NCBI GenBank assembly: GCA_001939145.1 | Contig: LSRX01000686.1 | Span: 34,586-98,585, forward strand | DNA from: Symbiodinium microadriaticum | Lineage: Eukaryota; Sar; Dinophyceae; Suessiales; Symbiodiniaceae | Direction: 5' to 3' | DNA length: 64,000 nt | In this document: positions 33,901-45,674 of the stretch, one piece after another | How the letters are laid out: every line of letters starts with the position of its first letter | Position numbering within the stretch: the first letter of the stretch is position 1 | Program-made: the position numbers and the translations under genes | The notes under the pieces: generated by a model | Database searches by the model: none | Told to the model about the DNA's origin: nothing | What the model saw: only the letters and a program-made list of their open reading frames with translations

Positions 33901-34891
33901 AGATGCAGCTTCAATTGAGAAATTTCGCCATTGAGGATACTTTGACGCATTGCTGCACCCAAGATCACAAGGATGCATCTGGAAATCCGATTCCGATCTG
34001 CGACGAGCAAATAATCATCGACTGCATCGTCAGTTGGTTCGGCTCGACGGACGCCTTCAATCAAAGGGTTCGGGAGAGAATGGAGGTTGCCCTGGTGCCG
34101 CAGTTGGGCCACTTCTCCTTCTCGTACTCTTGGATGGTGGCTTGCTCCATTCCAGTTTTGTGGGCTTATATGCCTAAAGTCTTCTATGCTGCATTCACCG
34201 GAGACTGGACTTTTGCCGCTGACCAGGTCTTCTTTATCGTAGCTTGGTGGCTAGGGGCCTTTCCCATTCTGAATATGTGCGTCCTTTCGCTCTCGAATGT
34301 GCTTCGTAGAAAGTGCTCGCGGTGCGTCAGCTTCTTCGTCAACTTGCTGGCTTCGGGGGTTGTCTTGCCCGTCTACATCGGGATAGAGATTTGGATTGGC
34401 TTCTTGTCTTCCATGTTCTCCTTCCCTGTCGCTCAAGCCTTGTATGCCGGCTCTTTGGTAGCGGTCGCGCTGCTTCTAAGTGTTTTGATGTCATGCTGCC
34501 AGACTTCTGCGAAAAATCAGACCCAAGGTCTGTAAGGCAGAACACTTTTCAAGATCAAGTTTAACCGCTTCATCTGCGATGATAGCGAGTGAGTCTGGGA
34601 TGTCGCCACTTCCTGGCAGCACATCAGAACTGATTGTGCTCCTTCGGCTGTGGAGCCTCCGGGACTTGTTGGATGATTCTTCGGACGCTGTTTTCTCAAG
34701 CTTTTGCTGGCTGCCACATCCGCCTGCCAATGCAAAATGAGCTTCAGGTTCAGATGAGAGCTCGTCATCGTGGGGCCCTCCGCAAGAGCAAGCTCCCTCT
34801 TTGGCCCCGCGAGGCAAGTCAGGTGCAAGCTTCCGAAGCCACCCACACGGCGGCCGTCACGGCTTGCGAGCGCGGCGGGGAGTGGCAACAG
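31000..34891 (+). CDS. PPR protein, exon block A (six exons)
   Basis: Pentatricopeptide repeats are pairs of helices that bind RNA bases; in algae they mostly serve organelle RNA processing. Exons: 31000-~31063 (EVSYNTAISACEKGACWE), 31356-31403 (ALALFAEARQSQMRKD), 31872-31958 (29 codons, TITFNAAISACEKCGQWQPA and onward), 32272-32317 (RPTIAFNAALSACGRG), 32541-32584 (NAWPCAVALLAELQ), 34823-34891 (ATHTAAVTACERGGEWQQ). Helix A exons carry the dinoflagellate-type xxYNAAISACEKGxxW motif and helix B exons the ALxLLAE motif, so most exons code about half a repeat. Phases agree, including a glycine split G|GC at 32317/32541. The last exon is 2.2 kb from the fifth because a membrane-protein gene (32749-34535) lies between them. 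Donors are mostly GC. Start exon not found; exons continue downstream. Confidence 0.8.
32749..34535 (+). CDS. multi-pass membrane protein with a TIR/HET-like segment, two exons
   Basis: Exon 1 is 32749-33487, from the first ATG in the frame (a second ATG is at 32779). Exon 2 is 33634-34535. The GT-AG intron splits a cysteine codon T|GT, and the joined frame is 546 codons plus stop. Two hydrophobic segments occur in exon 1 (around LTNGIPSICMGTLGGTLVVL and LCTTLFSVFCCGVTFFFW) and about six more in exon 2. Between these sets lies VFLDQICIHQAD ... CDSIVVCWDSSYMQRAWC|VFEMAAF. This resembles TIR/HET-type folds, with a D-x-x-CI-Q turn, a buried strand, then S-x-Y ... WCxxE. It is known to me as a recurrent dinoflagellate arrangement, function unknown. 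The assignment is by motif only; catalytic activity should not be assumed. It sits in the same orientation inside a PPR intron. Confidence 0.85.
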
Positions 34892-35375
34892 GCCCCAAGC
34901 TTACCAGAAGCCGTAGTAGGCGAATTTATTCGCTCAGGGGTTTAGGGGGTTTCAGGGTTGGAATGGGGCTCCGTAATGTCATGTTGACTTCGATTTACTA
35001 ACCCCCACATCCCGATTGATTTGGGGGGGTCCCAGTACCACCACGCTCGCTCGGCGATTCTGGGATGGCTGACAAGGGCCTCGAGCCTAAGTGTTCAGTT
35101 AGGAATCCGGGACGGGATTATTGTCTAGTTCCCGGGTCTTTTTTTTGATTGCGGGGGCGTTGATAATTGAGTTCCTGAGGATGGTAAGTCAACATTATGG
35201 AGTACTCGGGGTCTGGGATGCAGTTTGCATCGGGAGCAACTGTCATCGACCCCTAGACTGGCTGCGAAATGGCACTCAGGCTAAGCTTCAGTCAACATCC
35301 AGTCAGTTCATCGTTGTTGAAACTTTTCAAGATCTGAGAGTTTTTAGAGTAGGAGTGGCAGCGGGAGGAGGAGGA
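34832..35375. repeat. duplicated PPR exon plus intron, copy 1
   Basis: Starting in the ATHTAAVTACERG exon, about 540 bases match 39355-40010 closely, through non-coding sequence. Shared words include GTAGTAGGCGAATTTATTCG (one base different in copy 2), GGCGATTCTGGGATGGCTGA, GACGGGATTATTGTCTAG and CAGTTCATCGTTGTTGAAAC. Confidence 0.85.
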
Positions 35376-36540
35376 GTCGTCGTTGTATCCCCCTGGTGGT
35401 CGAAGTCTCAGCTCCCGGGCCCGGGCAGCGAAGTGAGGAGCCTAAAGGCCCCGAAGCGTCCCCGGAATTTGGGGTCCCAACGCTTCTTTTGTGTGACGGC
35501 TTTGCAGAGGCCCTAGCAGCCTTCGAGACTCTCCGGGGTGAGGCCGCGGGGCTCTGGGTCGAAAGCTGTCGGGGTGTCTGGGGCATTGGTGGATTTCTGG
35601 CCTTGCTTTGCCTAAGGTGCGCAGGATGTGGATGTATCTATGGCCTATGGGTTCTTGTGGACATTTTTTCGCTTCTTCGGCCCTTGAACATGGGCAACAT
35701 CCTTTCCAGAAGTGACCGCTAGCAGGGTAGACTGGGCCCCAAAGCCACGGAAGCCTCAGTCACCAACATACAAAAAATAGGAAAAGTAGGGAGAGTACAG
35801 GGTGTATTCTCCTCTTCTCCCCCACCACCCACATGGGCGCGGAGAGGTGTGGCTCCTGCCTGGAGCCGTGGTGTCGGCGGCCGCGCGGGCAGAGCACTGG
35901 GAGGCCTCGTGCAGATGCAGGTGTTGAGCAGGGTTTAGCGAAAAGGCCTGCGGGTCAAGATTTCGGGATTTAGGCTGATTTCGAAGACATAGGGCCATGG
36001 TATGGGGGGCCTATTTGGTTTCTGGTTTCGTATCGGGACTTAGGAGTCTAAGTCTCATGGTTCAAAGAGTTTTCAGAGTCCAGTTCCAGGGTATAGACGG
36101 TCTAAACAGGCAGGGTCCTGAAAGACGGTTGAGCATGTGACAGCATGTGTTCGAATTTCGGGTCGTTGGTCTTGGGATTCATCGGTTCTGTTGTGCCTTG
36201 CGTTGACCCGTTTTGCAGATTGGTTGCTTGAGGGCTTCTTTAACACCTAGTGTCGGCTTGCATCCCTGGACAGGCGGCCATCCTCCTGCAGCGAAGCCGC
36301 AGGAAGGATTGAGCTATCCTGTTGGGTTTCTCGGAGCTCAGGGGCGTCCCAAATTCATGGGCTTTCGGGCTAGAGCCTCTTCAACGTTGACAACGCCCAC
36401 TGCACCCCGAAGCCTTCGAGACTAGACGCCAATACCACCCCTTTTGACTGTTATGAAGTTGGGTTTTGGACTCCGCAGTATGCCTGAGATTCCTGGTTGC
36501 AGTACGAAGGTTCGAGGAAGGGTTGGCTTCAGCCTTACAG
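35376..36540. other. PPR intron sequence; nothing recognised
   Basis: No conserved motif on either strand between the duplicated intron segment and the exon at 36541. Open frames up to about 108 codons overlap each other and carry no family signature. Confidence 0.4.
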
Positions 36541-36585
36541 CTGAACCTCATCTCCTACACCGCGGCCATTGGCGCCTGCGACACG
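36541..36585 (+). CDS. PPR helix A exon
   Basis: After AG at 36539-36540 the frame reads LNLISYTAAIGACDT, a PPR helix A exon of the same type as its neighbours. A GC donor follows at 36586; the end could be somewhat later. It falls between the two duplicated blocks and has no obvious partner in either. Confidence 0.65.
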
Positions 36586-36877
36586 GCGTTGCAGTCTGGT
36601 GTCTTTAGAATTCGTTTCTTCTTCCAGCGGCCCTGTGACCCCGAAGCAGCAGAGGGTTCAGGCTTTAAAGCTGATGTGGGTGTTGTTTTGGGCTTTCGAA
36701 TCTCCACGCGTGTCAAGGCCCCCTACTATACTCTGCTCAGCGCTTAGGTCCGAGGTGAACGTAACGATCAAAACCCCGCGGTGCAGCTCAAGTGTCATCG
36801 CTATCACGGCCAAGCCATTACCATGAGCCCCCCGCACCGTCAGCTCCAACACCGATGCAGCTGGACAAGCATCGTCC

Positions 36878-37012
36878 TCATCGTCGTCGTCGTCGTCTTC
36901 ACCATCATCATTATCATCCCCACTGCCACCACCAACGCCACCACCACCGCCGCCGCCGCCGCCACCACCACCACCACCACCACCACCACCACCACCATCA
37001 TCGTCCTCATAC
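36878..37012. repeat. TCG/CCA/CCG microsatellite
   Basis: (TCGTCG)n, (CCACCA)n and (GCC)n runs in a PPR intron. They explain the poly-Thr, poly-His and poly-Val frames here. Confidence 0.9.
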
Positions 37013-37362
37013 GATTATGAGTGGCTTTCATGTTTTTCCTGACTTTCATCGCTTTTACCACTTTGCAGTACGTCGGACGGAGCCTTTTTTGCTTGCTCGT
37101 CTAGACCTTTACATTCTAACCCTGAGCCACCCAGCAATCCGACAAAGGTGAAAAGGGCAAGCACTGGGAGCTTGCTCTTGCCTACCTCGCTTCGCTTCAG
37201 GATGCCACCCTTGAGGCCGATGCAGCAGTCCCCACTCGTACCAAATACCAAACCCCGCGTGCAGCATGTGCCTGCACAGAGACGGAGAAATGAGAGCCCC
37301 TAACTGAGTGGCCCCTGAAGCGCTCAGAGAATCCCCATGAATTTCCACTTCGCGGAAACCAG

Positions 37363-39414
37363 GCGAACGAGATCTCCTACAACGCCGCCATCAGCGCTTG
37401 CGAGAAGGGCGAGCAGTGGCAGCAGGCACAAGCTGAAGCCAAACACAAAAGCAAGGCTTCTTCAGTAGGATAGGCTTCGACTCGAGAATCGCTTAAATGC
37501 TATGTGCAATATACTCCTCAAGGAGATCTTCTTCGCAGAGGGCCTGAGGCTCGAGGTCTACAGGCTTGCATTTGTTCACGCCAGGGCTTGCGAAGGCGGG
37601 TGATGTCTTGGTTGCACCCCGAGTCTATAGAGCCCTCGACGGCTGAAAGATCCAACGCCCTTGAAACCCCTGACCTTCGTTCAGACAGGGTCCGGAGCCT
37701 CACTCCCCACGTCCAAGACTTCGCGAAGAAACTGGAACCCTGCAAGCCGAAACCGAGCAAACCAGTCTCATTCCGACTGCCATCGCTCTTGTGCCCGTGT
37801 TGCCATCGTCACTTCTCACACGGATGAGTCCGACACCGAGATGGCTCTCTGCTACTCTTTGGATCCTTCGTTTTGGGCTCCGTTTCCAACTTCAGTCTTT
37901 GAGGTTCAAAAACGAATTTGGCATTATGCAGAATCTCCGCCCCCGGTCGTCCAGCATTCGTGTACATTCCATTTTTTTGCATGGAGGAAATATGCTTGTC
38001 GAGTTTGTTAGCAGCCTTTGCATAACTTCTTTCAGGAGTTCTTTCTGTGCTTCAGACGAGCCAGGCTTTGAACGAGTGAAGTACGGCAAAAGTCGTTTGT
38101 ACATACCGGGCTTTGTTTTGCGGTTAGGCGTTGAAGGCTTTGCAGACGACGGACAGCTACCTCAACCGCAAGGCCACACCCCTGCCCCCCTTCAAAAAAA
38201 CAGTTCGCACAGAATGTCTTAGTCGCCACAGGCCCTGGCATTGTTTGCGGAGGCACGGGTGGCGACTGTGCGCAAGGATGCATCTCAGCGGCAGTTCTAG
38301 ATTGCTGGGGGTTCGAGGAACAATAACACAGAACCTGAGCCAACCAATCCGATTTGGATGTTGCCCAAATCGAAAGCTGTCCACAGATTCTGAGACTTGA
38401 GCAGAGTCCCTACTAGGTCATCACCTTCAATGCGACTTTGAGCGCCTGCGAGAAGTGCGGGCAGTGGCAGCCCGCCTTGGTGCTGCTGCAGGAGGTGGAG
38501 CAGGCCAGGAGCCTCGATTTGGGGACGTGGGCTTGGGGCAGCTTCTGCGGGAACACTGGCTTCGGGCATTTCTGCCGGCGCTCTTGGTAGCAATTTGGAT
38601 AGGGTCTCAAGAGCGTTGACATCCTGCAAGCTCGAAGCCTCTCCCTCAGACCCGAAGCACCTGGGTTGCACAGGCCCGCCTGGAGAGAGGAACCATTGCC
38701 TTCAATGCGGCCCTGAGTGCATGTGGTCGAGGCGGCCGAGGGTATCTGCCTGGGGCCTTCATCCCAAGAGCACTGCGGGTGCAAGTGTGGACAAATGAGC
38801 AGACATCTGAGCCGTAAGCTGCGGATCCGGTGACGGAGCCGGAAGTCAATGTATGCCGGATGAATCAATGCTGGTGAGGCGAAGCGTGGGGACATGCCGT
38901 TGCTCTGTTGGCAGAGCTGCAGGCACTGGCAAGGGGAGGGGCTCTTGTTCTTCGACGCTGCCAGTGTCCCCACTCGGGGCACGCACACAACAATTGCCAC
39001 CTAGAAGTCTATCCGAAGGCCCAAAAAGGCCAACAGCTGTGCCAGACGGTGAACCCCGAACCATCATTTCAGAGCCCTTCCACCGCATCAATCAACTTCC
39101 GAATCTCAGATCTTGCCTGTTTATCTGCCGTCCTGCTCCGTTTCTCTCCTTGCGCCGTTGTGGAGCCCACTCCTGCTCTCCCCAGTCGGTTTGCTCTGTT
39201 CGGATCAAGTGCCTCTCGCCACCGATGTGTTTGAGCAGCCACCGCGTTTTGCGAACACAGGGTATATATCCCTTGCCGCCGGCTGAAAGATCCATGCATC
39301 TCGATTAGCCTATAGGTTCTACCGTAAAGAACCTCAGGCCAGCCAAGTGCCGGCCTCCGAAGTCACTTACAATGCGGCCATCACCGCCTGCGAGCGCGGC
39401 AGGGAGTGGCAGCA
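37363..39414 (+). CDS. PPR protein, exon block B (duplicate of block A)
   Basis: Exons: 37363-37425 (ANEISYNAAISACEKGEQW), 38232-38279 (ALALFAEARVATVRKD), 38417-38503 (VITFNATLSACEKCGQWQPA and onward, 29 codons), 38686-38731 (RGTIAFNAALSACGRG), 38885-38922 (WGHAVALLAELQ), about 39346-39414 (SEVTYNAAITACERG, REWQQ). Order, phases and most lengths equal block A: 48, 87 and 46 nt for exons 2-4 in both, then 38 versus 44, then about 69 in both. Donors after exons 2-6 are GC in block B; in block A the third exon uses GT. Exons 5 and 6 are 0.42 kb apart here, against 2.24 kb in block A where the membrane-protein gene intervenes. Confidence 0.8.
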
Positions 39415-40010
39415 GGCGCCTCGCGTGCCAGAAGCCCTAGTAGGCGAATTCATTCGCTCAGGGGTTCTGTGGGTTTCGGTGCTTGATGATTTGCCCTTTG
39501 GAATGGGGCTTGTCCGTCATGTTGACTTCGATTTAATAACCCCCGCCTCTTGATTGATTCGATTCGATTTCGGGCCCCGCAGGGTTGATCGACTATTGAT
39601 CCCAGTACCACTACGCTCTCTCGGCGATTCTGGGATGGCTGACAAAAGGGCCTAAGTGTTCTGTGAGGAATCAGGGACGGGATTATTGTCTAGCTCCCGG
39701 GGTCGGTATTTTGATTGAGCGGGCGTTGACAATTGAGTTCCGGGACTCGAGTTTTTTCTAACATGAGGGGGTTTATACCATTGAAGTTTTAACATCATGC
39801 AGTGTTGGAGGGTGTGAGCTTGCTGACAGGATGCGGTTTGCATCGGGACCAACCCGGCCCTGAAACTGTCATCGACCCCTCGAATGGCTGCAAAATGGCA
39901 CCCAGGCTAAGCTTCAGTCACCATCTAGTCAGTTCATCGTTGTTGAAACTTTTCAAGATCTGCGAGTAAAAGAGTAGGCGTGGCAGCAGGAGGAGGAGGA
40001 GGAGTCGTCG
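39355..40010. repeat. duplicated PPR exon plus intron, copy 2
   Basis: Counterpart of 34832-35375, longer by insertions (for example around 39470-39490 and 39740-39800). It covers the EVTYNAAITACERG exon and the following intron, so the duplication was at DNA level and not a reinserted mRNA. Confidence 0.85.
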
Positions 40011-40373
40011 TTGTTGTATCGTCGTGGTAGCAAGCGTAAGTGGAATCGGCGTTTTGGTTGCCGTCGTCATCGTCGTCTTGGTTGTCGTCACAGTTGCCGT
40101 CCCCGAGCTGACAGGCGCTGGCGGCTTTTGCGGCTCTCCGGGTGGAGGCACCTCCATCGGACAGTTTGCAGGTCGACAGTCTTTTGAGCGAAGGGTTCCG
40201 GTGCGAGCCCCTCACTCGGAAAACTGGAATGGGCTGAGCTTGAAGGTTCTGAGCCCAACATAGTTCGGGCCTGGGCCGGAACGCTGCTGAGCCTCAGCCA
40301 CAGCAACAGAGCCAAGGCCAACCGCTGCAGTTACAATTTCAAGCTCTGTGGGCGATCTCGAAAGGCCCTGCAG

Positions 40374-41953
40374 CCCACGTCGATTAGCTACAGCGCGGCC
40401 ATCAGTGCTTGCGAGGTGTCTGGGCGGGCCGGAAAGAGTTCTTGAGCCCTGGGGCTGGGGCTTCGGGATGTCGGGGCATAGGCTTTTCGGCTCGGACGGT
40501 TTGGAGGCCGGGTTAGGGACGTCTGTGAAAAGCCGTGCTGTGGATCAGCAGAACCATGGTCTGCAATGATACCCGTAGAAGAGAAAAGACGAATCGTGCA
40601 AGCATCTGTTTTCTGACAGGAACCACCCTCCTCCTTCTCCTTCCTCCTCCTGCTCATCATCAATCATCATCATCACCACCACCACCACCACCAGCAGCAT
40701 CATCACGATCACAATAATCTTAACCATCGTCGTCATCACCTTCATCAGCGTCACTGCCACGACCATCGCCATCATCACCGTCATCATCACAATCATCATG
40801 ACCACCATCATCCTCATCATCATCCTCATCCTCATCCTCCTCATCATCATCATCATCATCATCATCTTCAGCATCAGCCTCAGCCTCAGCATCAGCATCA
40901 GCATCAGCATCTGTAGCAGTAAGGTTTCATCAGTCATAAGTAACACTCGTTCTTGGTAACATGTGAAAGGGGGGTCAACGGGGCTCTGCCATCGTACTAT
41001 GGAACCATCGCAGCATCAGTAGCAGTGGCAGATATGGCGGTAACAAGGTCAGTAACAACAACGCGACAAGGGTACAAATCATCGTAATGAGACAGTGGCA
41101 ACAGCACTGTTCGAGCGGACCCTGGCTGGAGTGTAGGGCTTGAGGAGGCTGAGCGATCCAGCCCAAGCCGAGCCCCTGAGTTTCCGGGAGGCTGGCAAAG
41201 AGTGGGCATGGGCGCTGGTGCTTTTGCACGAGTAGCTCTGGCTTTCAGGGGCGAGACGTCTTTCAGCCTCACCAAAATCCACCTTTTAAGGGGAACACAC
41301 AGGGATTTTTCCGGCGTCTCGAGACCATGGAGCCATAGAGTGTCTAGAGCTTCGGGAAGGGTCAATCTGAGGGCTGCTGAAGGTCCAGGGGTCGAGAGGC
41401 TGTCTCTCATTGAGCCAGAACTCGGAAGTCTTGCGCTATCTACAGTAGCTGTCAACCTGTTTGGAAGCCTTCCTCTATGTGTCCCTACCGTGCTGACGTG
41501 CTGCTTTCAAGATTTGACCATGGATAGCAGGGACCTACTTACCAAATCAAGATCCCAATTCTGACAACCACCCAAGCCAAGCCTTGTGGAACGGGTCTGC
41601 AACGGAAGAGAGAGGAGGACTAGGTGAATGCGACCTCTCAGCTTGCATTCAATGATTGGATAAAGCCCGGTCCTTCTTGTTGTTGCAATTTCGAACTTGT
41701 CGCACCGTGTCACGCTCTTCTTGTGGTTGTGATGTGACCTTCGAAGCACGGCTAGCCAACCACCGGAAGGTGCTTCTTCACTGCAAAACCAAGAAAGTGT
41801 GCAAGGCCTTGCATCATCACTGGCATCCCAAAATGCCCCGAGACAGCCCGCAGCCACTTACGGGTTCCTGAGTTTCAACTCAGGTTCCAGATTGCTGGCG
41901 TGGAGCTCACCTTGCGGCCCTTCCGAGCCGCCCTGAGCGCCTGTGCACCTCGG
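40374..41953 (+). CDS. PPR exons (three)
   Basis: 40374-40415 codes PTSISYSAAISACE, followed by a GT donor. 41191-41229 codes AGKEWAWALVLLH, a helix B exon followed by GA then an in-frame TAG, so a GA donor is likely. 41906-41953 codes LTLRPFRAALSACAPR, followed by GT. Each is preceded by AG and phase 0 is kept. They continue the PPR series after block B. Confidence 0.65.
40628..40915. repeat. TCC/TCA/ACC microsatellite in a PPR intron
   Basis: About 290 bases of trinucleotide repeats, including a (CAGCAT)n tail at 40872-40912. The 133-codon minus-strand methionine-rich frame across it is an artefact. Confidence 0.95.
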
Positions 41954-44900
41954 GTGAAGGGGCTGAGTGGCGATTCTTTCATTGCGACCGCGCGGGGGGG
42001 GAGGGGGGGCATTAAAGTCGTCCGTGCCATTCGCACCAAATTCACTTATTGTTCATCGCCCGTGCTTGTCTGCTAGTGTTGTTAGCTCTTGAGCAATCAA
42101 GATCAATAGCATGTATTTGTCACTGTATCCGCATACGACCTATCCAATGCAATGCACAGACCCAGACCGACGTTCTCTCGCTTTTTTTACACGTCGAGGT
42201 AAAAGATACCGATCCGATCGGCAGCAGCTGTTTCTATTCGACAGTGAAACACCAGGACCTGAGTGGCTTAGGGGGGGCTGGGGTAGCTCGGGTGACAGGT
42301 GAGTCAGGCAGGGATGCAACGAGAACGGCATTAGCAACAGTATTTGTGGCTAATGCGGCCACCTGGAAATGCAGATGTGTAGACCGGCAGCAAATTAAAC
42401 AAACAATGGATGCGAAGATTGGTAAGTAGTCAGTAGCGCCAAGCGACTGCCTGGCTATGGATGAGCGGCGAACAGCTCCTGCAAGCTCAAGCAAAAGCAA
42501 ACGCGGTCAGGACGTGATAAGCAGCCGAGCGCGTATGCAGTTGACGCATTTATGACATGTGATGATCTGGTAAGGACATCGAATGTGTCTACCACAGGAG
42601 TGGCAGCAGTGCACCGGGGTGGCATGGCACACAGTGTCCGGCTTTGCTGCGGCTGATTACACATGACAAGTTGCCTTCAATGCATGTCCCGTAGTCCAGG
42701 GAAGCCGGTAAATACGCTGAGCAATGAACTATAGTTGCAGAATACAGCATGAGTCTGAGTTTAGACCACGAACCTCGCTTGAGAGATTCATGCTAGGCAT
42801 CCTGAAACAAAAGACCCGAACGGCATACCCTTCATACGAACCAAAACCAAGGAGGGGCGTCCGAGCTTGTGTTGCAACGAATGGAAAAACTCTGACATGT
42901 CCCTGGTCAAACCAGCAAAAACCCCCACCCATGTCGTGGACCCCTAGCATCAACAAAGCTATCGCTGTTGCATGCAAACGAACCAGCCAAGCTCTGCTGA
43001 ACGGCAGTCAGCACTCTTATGCTGAGGAGAGTAGTCCGGGTTTCCCCGGAAACATGCACCTGCAGGGGTTTGGGTCCTTGTTGTGATTCAGCCCGAGCTC
43101 TATTCCCCGCAAGATTTTTTTAGTTGCCTTGATGCGCTTTTGACAGCCCGGCATTGCCGCGGACATTCTCGGCTTCTTTGTGTGTGTGGCGACACCACTT
43201 CGAGGCGGCGACCGCGAGGCGCCGTCGGGGCTTTGGTTCGGAGTGCAATTGCATGTGTGATGAGGAAAGCCTGTCGGAGTGTTTCTCGTTCGTTGTTGCA
43301 TATGGCGCGATTCATCACAGGTCTGACGCCGTGCTTGTTCGCGGTCTTGCGTCTGCGGGAATGCTGTGCTCCAGTGAGTCGCCGTTCGAGCCTGAGCTGC
43401 TACCGCTACTGCATAAGTGTAGAGTACAGATAGTCGAGCAGCAGGACGCAGGGCTCTGCACTGCCGCGGCTGTTTACACATTAACTGCTCAGGCTCTGAG
43501 GCGCGAAGTCGCCTAGGCGACCCGGTGCGGGTGTGCGGCCAGGGCACGCAGGCAGCGCTGGACTTGGCGCAGAACGCGTTCCAGGATGAGGCTTTGGCGA
43601 AGCAGGCCGGAGTTCCTGCACCGACAGAGTGGGTGCATTGTTTCGCGGTTGTGCGGCCGAAGAGGTTGGCGCCATGGAGCTCGTCCAGGATTGGGCTGCT
43701 CAACAGGACGAGCTGGCCAGCCAAGGCCGGAATGTTTGCGTCAATGTGCATTGGGTGGGCTCGGGAATAGTCACGTCCCATTGTTTGTGCTGCCATTTTT
43801 CTTATGCTATCGCTTGGAGTTGAGGATTCCGCTTGGCGCGTATGACGTCTATACTGTGATGGGGACACCGGCAAGCACGCGGTCGTCGATGTGCAGGGCC
43901 ACCTAGACGACCCAGCAAGCTTCCCCCTGCGGGTCCTGACGGCAGGCCCGACAAATGAATCTGTTCCAGCTTGAATTTTGCCTGGTGTCTGGTGTGGCGA
44001 GCTTCCTTAATTTTGGGCCTGAAGGTTTCTGTTGAAAATCTTTGGAAAGCTAGCTTGCGGGTAGATGCCATATGCCTAGAATTGACTGGTCATTTGGGGT
44101 TCGTTGGACTTCGTGGCCCCGCGCCTTTCCATCTTGCAGCGCAGACTTTTTCTTCTTTGCCGGCCTCAAAGCTTTCGGCGCTTCTCAGAACAGGGGGGTC
44201 AGCTTTACTTCGTCGCTGCAGCTTTGAAATTGGGAGCACGTGTTTCTTGTCACAAGCTCATGGTTGCAGAAATATGCGCATCTTAGTTGTCGACTTGTCG
44301 GCCATGTTTAGCACGTCACGTAATGTGTTGAATCCCTTCTCGCTGTGGGGACAGCTGTTGGAGGGATTTGATTTCCAGGCAGTCGAGTCGAAGCTGGTCT
44401 ACCAGCAGGCTGAGTGGGCTAACAAACCGGCGCTGCAGTGGCCACTCGCTTAAACTTGCAGCTTGCGCGTTTTTGGGTCCATGTGCAAGCTGCATGCTTG
44501 ATCAAAGGCCGGCGTTCTCCTGCACAGTCAAAGCCACCTGTGGCTACAATTATGGCGAATCCTTAACGCCAAACCAGTGCGTGGTCACGAGCGGCCGAGA
44601 TTTTTTTCAAGGGCGACGTGGCCGTGCTTCGGCTAATTCTTTGCGTTTTAGGTTGTCGTGCGGTGGGTTTAAACCTTTGGCTTTTTCATTGAAGTTTGCT
44701 GGTATCCTTGTCACAGCCCGTGCGATGTTTGCATGTTGGAGGCTGTGGTCCCGCTAGGCAACATGGGCGAATGGAACAGGCAAGGCACAGGGCGAGCGGA
44801 GCGAGTGGAACGATTGGAACATTGATTCACTGGCGCCGCCCCCAGAACAGTGCGACTGCACGGCGAGGAATTGAAGTCGTCCGCGCCACTCGCGTCACTC

Positions 44901-45674
44901 GTGCCATTCGCGCCACTCGCGCTACTCGCGCCAATCCCGCCGTGGAATGAGCGCAACGGTCGGAGCGGGTGGAACGAGTGGAACGAGTGAAACGGTCGGA
45001 TCGAGTGGAACGAGTGGAACAGACGGATTCGCGCCCCCCACGCCGACACTGGTTTCTTTGGCGTTCGACAAGAGAGGCTGAAGGGTATCGTTTGAGATCG
45101 TTTGTCTGTGGTTTCAGGGTTCGGTGGTTGTTCGTGCTGTAGGGTGTGGCACTTGGTACTTAATTGGCTGTTGGTTTGGTTTAGCAGGTCAGTTAAGACA
45201 GTTAAGTTATACAGTTTCAACCCGAGCAAATCCAACAACCGAACTTTCCAAACCTCAGTATTCCGACGCTGAAGTGGTTGACAATACTGACAATAGAAAA
45301 GCGATTACGCCTGTCGTTGCGAACATCCTCCTACTCAAACGTTGTTATATCTGACATATATACTTATTCCGCACGTGACGGTTCAGACAATGGTTCGTTG
45401 AGCAGCAGCAGCCATAAATCACAGGTTTGACATGATTCTCACATCTTGCAAAACCGGTCAGGTGGTGCATCGGTGAGTCGTAGGTAACAGCCATACCAGC
45501 TACAGTAGACCTTGACTTTTCCTTGCTTGCTTCAAACATCGTGCAGCGGAGGCTTTGCTGTATGAGGGTCAAGGCCAAGGTTTCCGCTAGCATGAGCGAA
45601 CTCGCTGCGTGAACAGGGTTTCCGCTATCCTGCGCCACCCCCATGCTGTTGAAGTGTGATGATGTGCAATTAAG
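41954..45674. other. no gene recognised; PPR intron or gap between PPR genes
   Basis: Both strands carry moderately long overlapping frames at 43.0-44.5 kb (285 codons on the minus strand at 43017-43874, 160 on the plus strand at 43971-44453) without a recognisable motif. No PPR signature was seen for 3.7 kb, so this may be where one PPR gene ends and another begins. Confidence 0.35.
44786..45030. repeat. GAGTGGAACG decamer array with a CACTCGCGC counterpart
   Basis: Plus-strand copies of GAGTGGAACG (44797-44812 and 44940-45027) flank a run of GCCACTCGCG/GTCACTCGTG words (44880-44940), partly complementary to the first set. Together they form an imperfect inverted array of about 240 bases. 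Minus-strand frames read it as FHSFHS repeats. Confidence 0.6.

Noticed and set aside
40545..40946. 133-codon methionine-rich minus-strand frame
   Set aside because: Artefact of TCC/TCA repeats; no unique sequence supports it.
43017..43874. 285-codon open frame on the minus strand
   Set aside because: It overlaps long plus-strand frames, has no recognisable motif or domain, and has a composition (R, T, A, P, S rich) expected from the antisense of GC-rich DNA. Worth an expression check, but not supported as a gene.
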